Assembly (NCBI GenBank): GCA_002426795.1
Contig: DINQ01000021.1
Span: 77,448-141,447, forward strand
Direction: 5' to 3'
DNA: 64,000 nucleotides
From: Bacteroidales bacterium UBA5536
GTDB lineage: Bacteria; Bacteroidota; Bacteroidia; Bacteroidales; F082
This document shows, one piece after another, positions 53,133 to 60,504 of the stretch. A program made the position numbers and the translations under genes. Below the pieces are notes generated by a model that was given only the letters and a program-made list of their open reading frames with translations, ran no database searches and was not told the origin of the DNA. Numbering within the stretch: position 1 is the stretch's first letter; each line of letters starts with the position of its first letter.

Positions 53133-55424
53133 TCAATATGGTTTAGAATTGGATTGATTCTGGTCGGAAATTGCTCTTCTTTTGGCTGCAATAGCCAGCT
53201 GCCCCAGTGCAATGCCACCGTCGTTTGTTGGGACTTTTTGGTGTGCAAATACTTCGAAGCCAGCTCGTAAAAGCAGCTTTTCGGTGTGTTCGAGCAGGTA
53301 TTTATTTTGGAAACTCCCTCCCGAAAGCACAACCTTTTTGCAACTGGTCTGTTGACTGATTTTGCGCGCAATCAGCAGGTTAAGGGCCACGATGGTATTG
53401 TGAAATTTTGCAGCAATGATGCCCGTTTCCACCTTGTTGTTCAGGTCGTCGAGCAACTGCCGGAACAGCTTTCTGAATACCACCACTTTGCCTTCTATTT
53501 CGATCAGGTATTTGCCTTGCACACCGGGTTTGATAACCGCCTCAAGCCGCATGGGCGCTTCGGCATGGTAGCTGCTCACAGCACAAAGTCCGGTGAGCGC
53601 AGCAACGGCATCAAACAGACGTCCCGCACCCGAGCTGAGTGGACTGTTGAGTTGCTTGTCAATCATCTGAGTCAACAAAGGTAAATCCTTGAAATCAGGG
53701 AGTAATTTCACCGCATCATCTTCCACAAAGGCAGACATCCCAAAGTATTTATATAGATACGAAAAGGCTGTACGCCACGGTTGTTTGGTCACCTGATCGC
53801 CTCCTGGCAGTGGCACCGGATCGAAGTGGTACATACGCTTATATCCGTTCAGGTCGGCAAGGAAATATTCCCCACCCCAAATGGTGGCATCATCGCCCCA
53901 ACCTGTGCCGTCCAGCGCAATGCCGATAACTGGTTCATCGAGTCCATACTCGGCCATGCAGGAAGCAATGTGTGCATGATGGTGCTGTATTTCGATGGTT
54001 GGGATTTCGAGGCTGCGGGCAAACTGAGAGGAAAGATAGTCGGGATGGCTATCGCAGGCAACCAGCGAAGGTGTGAAGCGAAAAAGTGATTGAAAACGTC
54101 CAAACGATTCTTCATAGAAGGCCATTGTTTCAGCATTTTTCAAATCACCAATATGTTGACTTAAAATAATTTGAGCGCCTTTACCTATACCAAAGGTATT
54201 AACCAGTTCGGCTCCGGCTGCAAAGATGCCTTCCGTTTGCAATTGCACAGAAATAGGTGAAGGTGCGTACGATCGAGAGCGCCTGATCATTCTGGGTTCT
54301 TGGTTGACCACCATCACAACAGAATCATCCACACGGTTGTATATTTCGCGGTTGTAACCAACAACCAGATCAGCAATCTGTCCAAGGTTCTGCAGGGCGC
54401 TTTTGTCGTCTATCACAACCGGTTCGTCCGAAATGTTTCCGCTTGTCATGACAATGGCCTTCGTTTTCAATTGCTGAAAAAGTTGGTAATGCAAAGGCAT
54501 ATAGGGCAGCATCACACCTGTTGAACCAAGTCCACGGCTCACCGAAAAGGCAAGTTCCTCCTTGTTTTTTAACAGCACGATCGGTCTTCTCCACGATTGT
54601 AAAACTTCTGCTTCTGACTCATCCACAGCAAAATACTTTAAAACCGAAGCAAGATCAGCCATCATCACGGCCATGGGTTTGCCGTCGCGCTGTTTGCGAA
54701 ACCTGAGCGTAGCCACTGCTGTTTCGTTGCTAGCATCACAAATCAGGTGAAAGCCACCCATGCCTTTAAGGGCAAGTATTTTACCACTGTCGATGGTTCT
54801 CGCAAGCATGCTTGCCAAACGTTCCCCATTGGTTTCAAAACTACCATCAGGCAGAACATAAGCTGGTCCGCAATGCAGACAGGCCACGGGTTGCGCATGA
54901 AAACGGCGGTCGAGAATATCGGTATATTCTTTGGCACATTGGGCGCACATCCCAAAAGGCGCCATGCTCGTCATGGACCTGTCGTAAGGCAACGCACGGA
55001 TGATCGAGAAGCGTGGGCCGCAGTTGGTGCAGTTGATAAATGGATAATTGAAGCGATGTGGCTGGCTTGTTAAATCCTGCAGACAATCCTCACACACCGC
55101 GATATCCGGGCTCACTTCTGTGACATGATCTGACAGGTTGCTGCTTTTTTGGATGGTAAAATCATTGAATGACTGAAAATCAGCATTTGCCATGTCGAGC
55201 TGACTGATATGAGAAGCAGGCGGTGCCTGCAAGCTGATAGCATTCGCAAAATCACGCAACTGAAACTCAGTACCCTCGGCATGAATCAGCACTCCTTCGT
55301 TGTTGTTTTCGACCCAGCCTTTGATCTGGTGTTTCATCGCCATTCGATAGACAAATGGCCTGAAACCAACGCCTTGCACGAGCCCTTTGATGCTAATTCT
55401 GAAGGCACTGATGTTGTCTGACAT
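53133..55424 (-). CDS. hypF: Carbamoyltransferase HypF ([NiFe]-hydrogenase maturation)
   Basis: 763 aa from ATG at 55424, giving MSDNISAFRISIKGLVQGVGFRP; an earlier start would add ten residues. Four modules are visible: acylphosphatase (KGLVQGVGFRPFVYRMA), two zinc fingers (CEDCLQDL/CTNCGPRF and CAQCAKEY/CLHCGP), a YrdC domain (LKGMGGFHLICDASNE, RKQRDGKPMAVM) and a Kae1/HypF C-terminal domain (HHHAHIASCMAEYGL, GIALDGTGWGDDATIWGGE, SGGSFQNKYLLE). It converts carbamoyl phosphate for cyanide-ligand synthesis on HypE. No other hyp or [NiFe]-hydrogenase gene was found in this window; they may lie elsewhere. Confidence 0.93.
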   Translation of the reverse strand: MSDNISAFRISIKGLVQGVGFRPFVYRMAMKHQIKGWVENNNEGVLIHAEGTEFQLRDFANAISLQAPPASHISQLDMANADFQSFNDFTIQKSSNLSDHVTEVSPDIAVCEDCLQDLTSQPHRFNYPFINCTNCGPRFSIIRALPYDRSMTSMAPFGMCAQCAKEYTDILDRRFHAQPVACLHCGPAYVLPDGSFETNGERLASMLARTIDSGKILALKGMGGFHLICDASNETAVATLRFRKQRDGKPMAVMMADLASVLKYFAVDESEAEVLQSWRRPIVLLKNKEELAFSVSRGLGSTGVMLPYMPLHYQLFQQLKTKAIVMTSGNISDEPVVIDDKSALQNLGQIADLVVGYNREIYNRVDDSVVMVVNQEPRMIRRSRSYAPSPISVQLQTEGIFAAGAELVNTFGIGKGAQIILSQHIGDLKNAETMAFYEESFGRFQSLFRFTPSLVACDSHPDYLSSQFARSLEIPTIEIQHHHAHIASCMAEYGLDEPVIGIALDGTGWGDDATIWGGEYFLADLNGYKRMYHFDPVPLPGGDQVTKQPWRTAFSYLYKYFGMSAFVEDDAVKLLPDFKDLPLLTQMIDKQLNSPLSSGAGRLFDAVAALTGLCAVSSYHAEAPMRLEAVIKPGVQGKYLIEIEGKVVVFRKLFRQLLDDLNNKVETGIIAAKFHNTIVALNLLIARKISQQTSCKKVVLSGGSFQNKYLLEHTEKLLLRAGFEVFAHQKVPTNDGGIALGQLAIAAKRRAISDQNQSNSKPY

Positions 55425-55521
55425 GTGTTTCATTTGAAGTTGCGAAGTTAACAAATCTGTGTCGACTGCTTACAAATCCCTGGTTCTTGTTCCAAAACGA
55501 TTCTGATAGAACAGCTTTTAG

Positions 55522-55529
55522 TATATTTG
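55522..55529 (+). promoter_or_regulatory. -7 box upstream of the outer-membrane protein gene
   Basis: TATATTTG matches TAnnTTTG and lies about 21 nt before the ATG at 55551, giving a short leader. No TTTG at -33 was seen. Confidence 0.5.
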
Positions 55530-55550
55530 ATGCAACCAAATTAAAATCAA

Positions 55551-56297
55551 ATGAAGAACTATTCCTTTCTTTTTATTTTGAGCCTGCTCTTCGGGCTATC
55601 CACCGTTGTGAGTGCCCAAACAATTAGCTTCGACCGCCCGGGGGCAGGTGATGGAACCGGTGTGGTAAACAAACGGCACGCCAATCTTGAAATGGGCTTG
55701 AATTTCACCAAATACAAGGCAACCAGCTCAAATACGATTCCGGGTGTTCTGCTCAGGTATGGTTTACTGAATAAACTGGAAATCAGAGTCGGACAAGCAT
55801 ATCTGATGAATGCTTTCGATATGCCGGCAGGAAAAATCAAAGATGCAGGTTTGTCGAACCTTTCGATTGGTGCCAAATATGCCGTATGCCAAAACGAGGA
55901 AAGAGGGATGGAATCAACCCTTTTGCTTGATGTCAGTCTGCCCACAGGCTCTAAAGATGTAGCTTCTGAAGAGGTGGATTTTGTGCTAAAGTATCTCCAT
56001 AGTGCTGCCTTGACCGATAAGTTGAGTCTCGGATCAAACCTTGGGCTGAGTCTAATTGCACAAGAGTATGTGAACTTTATCTATGCATTTGCTTTGGGCT
56101 ATGCCATCGATGACCAATGGAGTATTTTTGTAGAGCCGTATGGAGAATGGACGCGATATGATGTTGATGTTTCGGCCGATGCAGGACTGGCTTACCTCAT
56201 TAACCCCAGAATGCAGGCTGATCTTTCATTTGGCACCGGCCTCACCCAGGATTTTACCTTTATTTCGTTTGGGCTTGCGTGGTATTTAGGAAAGTAG
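55551..56297 (+). CDS. Outer-membrane beta-barrel protein (phenol_MetA_deg/transporter type)
   Basis: 248 aa with a signal peptide (FILSLLFGLSTVVSAQ). TISFDRPGAGDGTGVVNKRH opens the mature part, followed by alternating amphipathic strands (LEMGLNFTKYKAT, GLSNLSIGAKYAV, SLPTGSKDVASEEVDFVLKY and so on). It ends with an aromatic-rich strand ISFGLAWYLGK. This matches the PF13557-type 'transporter' barrels whose cargo is unknown. It converges with the YycJ gene 13 nt away. Confidence 0.8.
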   Translation: MKNYSFLFILSLLFGLSTVVSAQTISFDRPGAGDGTGVVNKRHANLEMGLNFTKYKATSSNTIPGVLLRYGLLNKLEIRVGQAYLMNAFDMPAGKIKDAGLSNLSIGAKYAVCQNEERGMESTLLLDVSLPTGSKDVASEEVDFVLKYLHSAALTDKLSLGSNLGLSLIAQEYVNFIYAFALGYAIDDQWSIFVEPYGEWTRYDVDVSADAGLAYLINPRMQADLSFGTGLTQDFTFISFGLAWYLGK

Positions 56298-56310
56298 GCT
56301 GTTTTTCCGC

Positions 56311-57132
56311 TTACAAATGCATCAATGCCGTTCGTTTGGTGCGTGGCAACGGAATCAAAGTCAGGTTGGGATTGATCTTGCTTTTTGTCTGTTGTAGGGC
56401 TTCTTTGGTAGCCTGAATGGCCAGATCGGGCCGGTTGTTTTGCTGGCTCAGGTGGCAAAGATAGATGTGCGACATGCGTTCGTGGTAATGCTCCCTGAAA
56501 AATGCTGCTGCCTGTGCATTGCTCAGGTGACCTGTTTCGCTATCGACCCTGTTTTTCAGGAAGGCTGGATAAGGGCCACTCATCAGCATTTCGGTGTCAT
56601 AGTTTGATTCAAGCACAATGGCCGTCGACTTTTTCAGATAGGGTAGGGCTTCATCCGTGATGGTGCCGGTGTCGGTTACAATACTCAAACTGCTATGACT
56701 ATTTTGAATATGATAGCCAACGGCTCCTCTTCCGTCGTGCGAAACCGCAAAAGGCGTGATCTTCAGTCCGGCTATCTCAATGGCTGTTTCAGGGGTAATT
56801 TCATTGAAAAGATCGTCGTCAGCATAGCGTGCAAAATGGTTGTATTTGATGCCTTCGTGGCATTCGGCCAGTGCATAAAAGGGAATACGGTGCTCATTAA
56901 CCATGGCTGACAAACCTTTGATGTGGTCGTTGTGGTCGTGTGTCAGCAGGATGCCTTTCAACTGCCGCGGCAATACGCCAACCTCCGCCAGTCTCTTTCT
57001 GATGGTGCGTCCGTTAAGGCCGGCATCAACCAAAAAACCCTCACTTCCGTTACCAACATAATAGCTGTTACCGCTGCTACCACTGCCCAGACTACAAAAA
57101 ACAAAAGGATACAAACCCGAGAATAAATCCAT
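56311..57132 (-). CDS. MBL-fold hydrolase, YycJ/WalJ-like
   Basis: 273 aa from ATG at 57132; longer open frames upstream are not used because FVFCSLGSGSSGNSYYVGN is the known N-terminus. Metal motif LLTHDHNDHIKGLS (HxHxDH), later His in FAVSHDGRGAVGYHI, Asp in SIVTDTG and the final CHLSQQNN His. The family contains 5' exonuclease-like DNA enzymes related to YycJ, which acts in mismatch repair of Bacillus. The protein is cytoplasmic. Divergent from the ureohydrolase gene across 76 nt. Confidence 0.87.
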   Translation of the reverse strand: MDLFSGLYPFVFCSLGSGSSGNSYYVGNGSEGFLVDAGLNGRTIRKRLAEVGVLPRQLKGILLTHDHNDHIKGLSAMVNEHRIPFYALAECHEGIKYNHFARYADDDLFNEITPETAIEIAGLKITPFAVSHDGRGAVGYHIQNSHSSLSIVTDTGTITDEALPYLKKSTAIVLESNYDTEMLMSGPYPAFLKNRVDSETGHLSNAQAAAFFREHYHERMSHIYLCHLSQQNNRPDLAIQATKEALQQTKSKINPNLTLIPLPRTKRTALMHL

Positions 57133-57208
57133 GCCGCTATAAAAGATTGGACGGCAAAAGTAAGCATTATTGAATTTTTGCCGACTTTTGCCACAAATAC
57201 ATTTACCA

Positions 57209-58234
57209 ATGCCTGAGTCTTCATTCAATCCCAATGCAGCAGCCACCGCCGGCGCTGGAATCTTTGGGCTGCCTTTTACTGCTGAACAGTCTGCTATCAT
57301 CATCATTCCTGTAGAGTGGGAACTTACAACCAGCTATGGTCGTGGCACAGCTGATGGCCCGGCTGCAGTTAAGGAAGCTTCAATGCAAGTCGATTTGCAC
57401 AACCATGACTATCCTGATCTTTGGGAAAAGGGCATCTGGCTGGATGCTTTTCCGGATGATTTACGTCGTTTGCACGATGATTTGCTTCCGGTTGCAGAAG
57501 TCATTATTGAAGCAGCAGAAAGTGGTGATTTGGAGAGAAAACCGCAACATTTTAAAAAATATTACGATAAAATTATCGAAGCCACTGAAAAGAAAAACGA
57601 CTGGCTGCGTAAACGCATTGCTTACTGGCGCGAGCAGGGCAAAGTCGTTGGCTTGTTGGGTGGCGACCATAGCATACCCTTGGCATATCACCAGTACCTG
57701 GCAGATCAGGGCCAAAGCTATGGCATCATTATGGCCGATGCACATCTCGACCTGCGCAACGCCTACGAAGGCTTTCAATATTCGCATGCTTCAATCTTTT
57801 ACAATATACTGAAACTTCAGCATGTTGAAAAGCTTGTTCAGGTAGGAATTCGCGACTATTGTCACGAAGAAGCCGATTTCGTGAAGGCGCAGGAGGGTAG
57901 GGTGATTGCCTATTTCGACCGTGAGACACGCAAACAACAGTTCGAAGGGCGTAGCTGGGCAGAACAGGTGCAGCAAATGGTTTCGCACCTACCTGAAAAA
58001 GTGTATGTTTCAGTTGATATCGACGGCCTCGATCCCACGCTTTGCCCCAATACAGGCACTCCCGTGCCAGGCGGACTCCAGTTCGAAGAACTGATGTACC
58101 TGCTGAATATGCTGAAGATTTCCGGAAAGGAAATTATCGGTTTCGACCTCTGCGAAGTTGCCCCGGGTCCCGATGATTGGGATGGTAATGTAGGTGCCAG
58201 GGTGCTGTTTCAGTTGTGTGGCATTAGCTGCTAA
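57209..58234 (+). CDS. Ureohydrolase (agmatinase/formimidoylglutamase family)
   Basis: 341 aa from ATG 57209; an upstream TTG is less likely. Metal-binding motifs of the arginase family are complete: LLGGDHSIPLAYHQ, MADAHLDLRNAYEGFQYSHAS and VSVDIDGLDPTLCPNTGTPVPGG. The Mn-binding His and Asp are all present. Agmatinase makes putrescine and urea; formiminoglutamase and others share the fold, so the exact substrate is open. The insert DLERKPQHFKKYYDKIIEAT gives a longer N-terminal half than minimal agmatinases. It is followed by the repeat region. Confidence 0.88.
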   Translation: MPESSFNPNAAATAGAGIFGLPFTAEQSAIIIIPVEWELTTSYGRGTADGPAAVKEASMQVDLHNHDYPDLWEKGIWLDAFPDDLRRLHDDLLPVAEVIIEAAESGDLERKPQHFKKYYDKIIEATEKKNDWLRKRIAYWREQGKVVGLLGGDHSIPLAYHQYLADQGQSYGIIMADAHLDLRNAYEGFQYSHASIFYNILKLQHVEKLVQVGIRDYCHEEADFVKAQEGRVIAYFDRETRKQQFEGRSWAEQVQQMVSHLPEKVYVSVDIDGLDPTLCPNTGTPVPGGLQFEELMYLLNMLKISGKEIIGFDLCEVAPGPDDWDGNVGARVLFQLCGISC

Positions 58235-58248
58235 TATTTCAACATTTC

Positions 58249-58273
58249 GGTGGCTGAGGCCCTCGAAGCCACC
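58249..58273 (+). repeat. Single palindromic repeat unit (25 nt)
   Basis: GGTGGCT...AGCCACC with GAG/CTC inside forms an imperfect hairpin. One base differs from the corresponding parts of the two longer units (58329-58353 and 58715-58739). It lies 15 nt after the ureohydrolase stop and outside the nuclease bracket. Confidence 0.85.
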
Positions 58274-58293
58274 ATTTGAGAGATAATCTTACC

Positions 58294-58354
58294 CTCCGCC
58301 TTCGGGTGCCTCAGGCATCGGAAAACCCGGTGGCTGAGGCTCTCGAAGCCACCA
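58294..58354 (+). repeat. 61-nt palindromic element, left copy
   Basis: Direct copy of 58680-58740 with one difference (T at 58306, A at 58692). The first half (CGCCTTCGGG...GGCATCGG) is an imperfect reverse complement of the second (CCGGTGGCTGAGG...), so the unit folds into a long hairpin of about 24 bp around AAAAC. It sits 2 nt from the nuclease stop. Confidence 0.9.
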
Positions 58355-58356
58355 GC

Positions 58357-58647
58357 TTACCTTAAATCACGATAAGCTACAGCCAATTTTGGTAGTAATT
58401 CCACTAACCCATTGATCAATGCTTCTTTCTTTTTCCTGCTCCAACCCTGAATCTGTTTCTCGCGAAAAAAAGCCTGTTCAATCTGTAAATATTCTTCGAA
58501 ATAAACTAACCTTACAGGTAAGCGTTTTTTAGTGTGGTTAGCACCTTCTCCATTTTGGTGCTGCTGAATACGCTTCTCCAAATCGTTTGTGCTTCCAGTG
58601 TAATAACTTCCATCAGCGCATTCCAATATGTAGAGATATCCTTTCAT
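58357..58647 (-). CDS. Single-domain GIY-YIG nuclease
   Basis: 96 aa. The GIY-YIG core is complete: Tyr4-Leu5-Tyr6 (GIY equivalent), Tyr15-Tyr16-Thr17-Gly18 (YIG equivalent), Arg26 and His30 in DLEKRIQQH, and Glu63 in AFFREKQIQGWSRKKKEALI. These match UPF0213/YhbQ-like proteins at the usual length. Such proteins are small endonucleases whose cellular role is unclear. Here the gene is framed by 61-nt hairpin repeats, its stop 2 nt from the left copy. Ordinary YhbQ-type proteins may be immobile, so the link to the repeats needs testing. Confidence 0.88.
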   Translation of the reverse strand: MKGYLYILECADGSYYTGSTNDLEKRIQQHQNGEGANHTKKRLPVRLVYFEEYLQIEQAFFREKQIQGWSRKKKEALINGLVELLPKLAVAYRDLR

Positions 58648-58679
58648 TATTTGATAAATGCATTTTTTGGTTTATTTTA

Positions 58680-58740
58680 CTCCGCCTTCGGGAGCCTCAG
58701 GCATCGGAAAACCCGGTGGCTGAGGCTCTCGAAGCCACCA
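58680..58740 (+). repeat. 61-nt palindromic element, right copy
   Basis: Matches the left copy at 60 of 61 positions. With A at 58692 the hairpin has 22 of 24 possible pairs (including two G-T) around AAAAC. It lies 32 nt upstream of the nuclease start and 5 nt from the 3' end of the acyl-CoA dehydrogenase gene. Confidence 0.9.
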
Positions 58741-58745
58741 TAACC

Positions 58746-59924
58746 TCAAACAAAAGCCCCAATCCCGGTGATATCGTGACCCGTAATGAGCAGGTGCACA
58801 TCGTGCGTGCCTTCGTAAGTAATTACTGATTCGAGATTCATCATATGCCGCATCATCGGAAAATCACCTGTGATGCCCATCGCTCCTAAAATCTGTCGTG
58901 TTTCCCGTGCCACTTTTAAAGCCATATCAACATTGTTGCGTTTGGCCATCGATATCTGTGCCGGCGTGGCTTTGTCCTGATCTTTAAGGCTTCCAAGTCG
59001 CCAGGCCATCAATTGTGCCTTGGTGATTTCCGTTAATGCCTCGGCCAGTTTCTTCTGCTGCAACTGAAATGAGGCTATGGGTTTGCCAAATTGTGTGCGT
59101 TCAAGGCTGTATTGCAGGGCTGTTTCATAACAATCGATAGCAGCACCCACAGCGCCCCATGCGATGCCATAACGTGCACTGTTGAGACACATCATCGGGC
59201 CTTTGAGACCTTTGATATTCGGCAGGATATTTTCTTTCGGGATTACCACATCGTCAAACACCAGTTCGCCTGTGATAGAGGCGCGAAGCGACCATTTTCC
59301 AGGCGTTTCAGGTGCCGAAAAACCCTTCATGTCTTTTTCAACCAGAACTCCGCGTACAACTCCTGCTTCATCTTTGGCCCACACGACTGCCACATCTGCC
59401 AAAGGCGCATTGGTGATCCACATTTTAGCACCATTGAGCACGTAATGATCGCCAACATCTTTGATGCGCGACTCCATACCGCCCGGATTGGAACCATGGT
59501 TGGGTTCGGTCAATCCAAAACAGCCTATCATTTCACCAGTAGCCAGTTTGGGTAGGTATTTTTGCCTTTGTGCTTCTGTCCCAAAAGCGAATATGGGATA
59601 CATCACCAGCGACGACTGCACCGAAGCCATGGAGCGAATGCCTGAATCGCCACGCTCAAGCTCCTGCATGATCAGCCCATAGGTGGTGTAATCCATGCCG
59701 GCACATGCATATTCTTGGGGCAAGTAAGGTGCGTAAGCTCCCAAAGCGCCCAGTTCTTTTACCAAATGTACCGGAAAGGTAGCCTTCTGTGCGTGTTCTT
59801 CAATGATGGGTTTCACATTTCTGTTCACCCAATCCCGGATAGTGGCACGTACCAGTTTGTGTTCATCAGAAAGGAGTTCGTCGAGCTGATAATAATCTGT
59901 TGCAGAATGGGGAATCGCCGTCAT
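58746..59924 (-). CDS. gcdH: Glutaryl-CoA dehydrogenase-like acyl-CoA dehydrogenase
   Basis: 392 aa. FAD motif FGLTEPNHGSNPGGMES and WITNAPLADVAVVWAK; RSMASVQSSLVMYPI carries the Arg and Ser positions that mark glutaryl-CoA dehydrogenases; the catalytic base Glu371 is in TYEGTHDVHLLITGHDITGI. The enzyme oxidises and decarboxylates glutaryl-CoA to crotonyl-CoA in lysine, tryptophan and hydroxylysine breakdown. In anaerobes, a non-decarboxylating form is possible. A minus-strand -7 box (TAATTTTG, 59939-59946) precedes it. KynU elsewhere in the window would fit tryptophan degradation, but that link is only suggestive. Confidence 0.87.
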   Translation of the reverse strand: MTAIPHSATDYYQLDELLSDEHKLVRATIRDWVNRNVKPIIEEHAQKATFPVHLVKELGALGAYAPYLPQEYACAGMDYTTYGLIMQELERGDSGIRSMASVQSSLVMYPIFAFGTEAQRQKYLPKLATGEMIGCFGLTEPNHGSNPGGMESRIKDVGDHYVLNGAKMWITNAPLADVAVVWAKDEAGVVRGVLVEKDMKGFSAPETPGKWSLRASITGELVFDDVVIPKENILPNIKGLKGPMMCLNSARYGIAWGAVGAAIDCYETALQYSLERTQFGKPIASFQLQQKKLAEALTEITKAQLMAWRLGSLKDQDKATPAQISMAKRNNVDMALKVARETRQILGAMGITGDFPMMRHMMNLESVITYEGTHDVHLLITGHDITGIGAFV

Positions 59925-59938
59925 GAGGTATTTTTCTT

Positions 59939-59946
59939 CAAAATTA
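59939..59946 (-). promoter_or_regulatory. -7 box for the glutaryl-CoA dehydrogenase gene
   Basis: TAATTTTG on the minus strand fits TAnnTTTG, 15 nt upstream of the start codon. No good -33 element was found. Confidence 0.4.
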
Positions 59947-59996
59947 GGTTTTTTGGGGTATTTTGGATGAGAGTGCCAAACTAAAAAAACAAATTG

Positions 59997-60004
59997 TATT
60001 TTTG
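59997..60004 (+). promoter_or_regulatory. -7 box for the 60028 gene
   Basis: TATTTTTG matches the consensus and lies 23 nt before the start codon, divergent from the gcdH promoter. Confidence 0.45.
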
Positions 60005-60027
60005 ATCAAACCTTAAACGCCTTCAAT

Positions 60028-60495
60028 ATGAAATACTTTTCTATATTTTTCCTTTTTGTTATTCTTTGCCCAGCAGGGCTTTTAGCACAGGAATCAACAT
60101 TGCCGGAATTCGACTCAGCCTATGCTGCCAAACTGGGTGCCGATGCCTACGGCAATTGCACCTATACTTTTGTGATGCTGAGCTCGGGCGATAGTATAGT
60201 TTCAGACAAAGTCGTCCGCGACAGCCTGTTTCAGGGTCACATGAAGAACATGGTTGAGATGGCGAAAGCAAATAAACTGTTGCTGGCTGGTCCTTTTTAC
60301 ACCAAAAATGCTGAAGATTTTAGGGGCATATTTATTTTCGATGCCACCGATACTACCGAAGTAAAAACCCTGCTTAGCCATGATCCAGCCATCAGTAACG
60401 GCCTGCTCAAAGCCAAACTCTATCCCTGGTATGGTTCAGCTGCAATCAAAGAATTGAATGCTATCCATCCAAAGATTCAGAAAACGGGGTTTTAA
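60028..60495 (+). CDS. Exported YciI-like protein
   Basis: 155 aa with a signal peptide (FFLFVILCPAGLLAQ). The body has the YciI-like layout: YTFVMLSSGDSIVSD, FQGHMKNMVEMAKANKLLLA (His), GPFYTKNAEDFRGIFIFDA and LLSHDPAISNGLLKAKLYPW. The conserved His and the Asp-Pro are present. YciI proteins act as small dimers in metabolism or stress; the exported form is less studied. It converges with the ABC-F gene 9 nt away. Confidence 0.8.
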   Translation: MKYFSIFFLFVILCPAGLLAQESTLPEFDSAYAAKLGADAYGNCTYTFVMLSSGDSIVSDKVVRDSLFQGHMKNMVEMAKANKLLLAGPFYTKNAEDFRGIFIFDATDTTEVKTLLSHDPAISNGLLKAKLYPWYGSAAIKELNAIHPKIQKTGF

Positions 60496-60504
60496 TAATG
60501 AAAG

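Larger units (their letters stand above)
58294..58740. mobile_element. Candidate GIY-YIG/REPIN-like element
   Basis: A single GIY-YIG nuclease gene sits exactly between two near-identical 61-nt hairpin repeats in direct orientation, with a partial third unit at 58249-58273. The arrangement resembles REP/REPIN sequences linked to a dedicated nuclease, as with RAYT transposases, but the enzyme class differs. No target-site duplication was recognised. Mobility is inferred from architecture only. Confidence 0.55.

Noticed and set aside
52925..53371. 148-aa version of the YwbE frame
   Set aside because: The first 80 residues overlap the end of hypF in another frame; the family begins at MANGQ (53131).
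58249..58740. CRISPR-like repeats
   Set aside because: There are only three units, they are strongly palindromic, their spacing is irregular and a gene lies between two of them; no cas gene is present.
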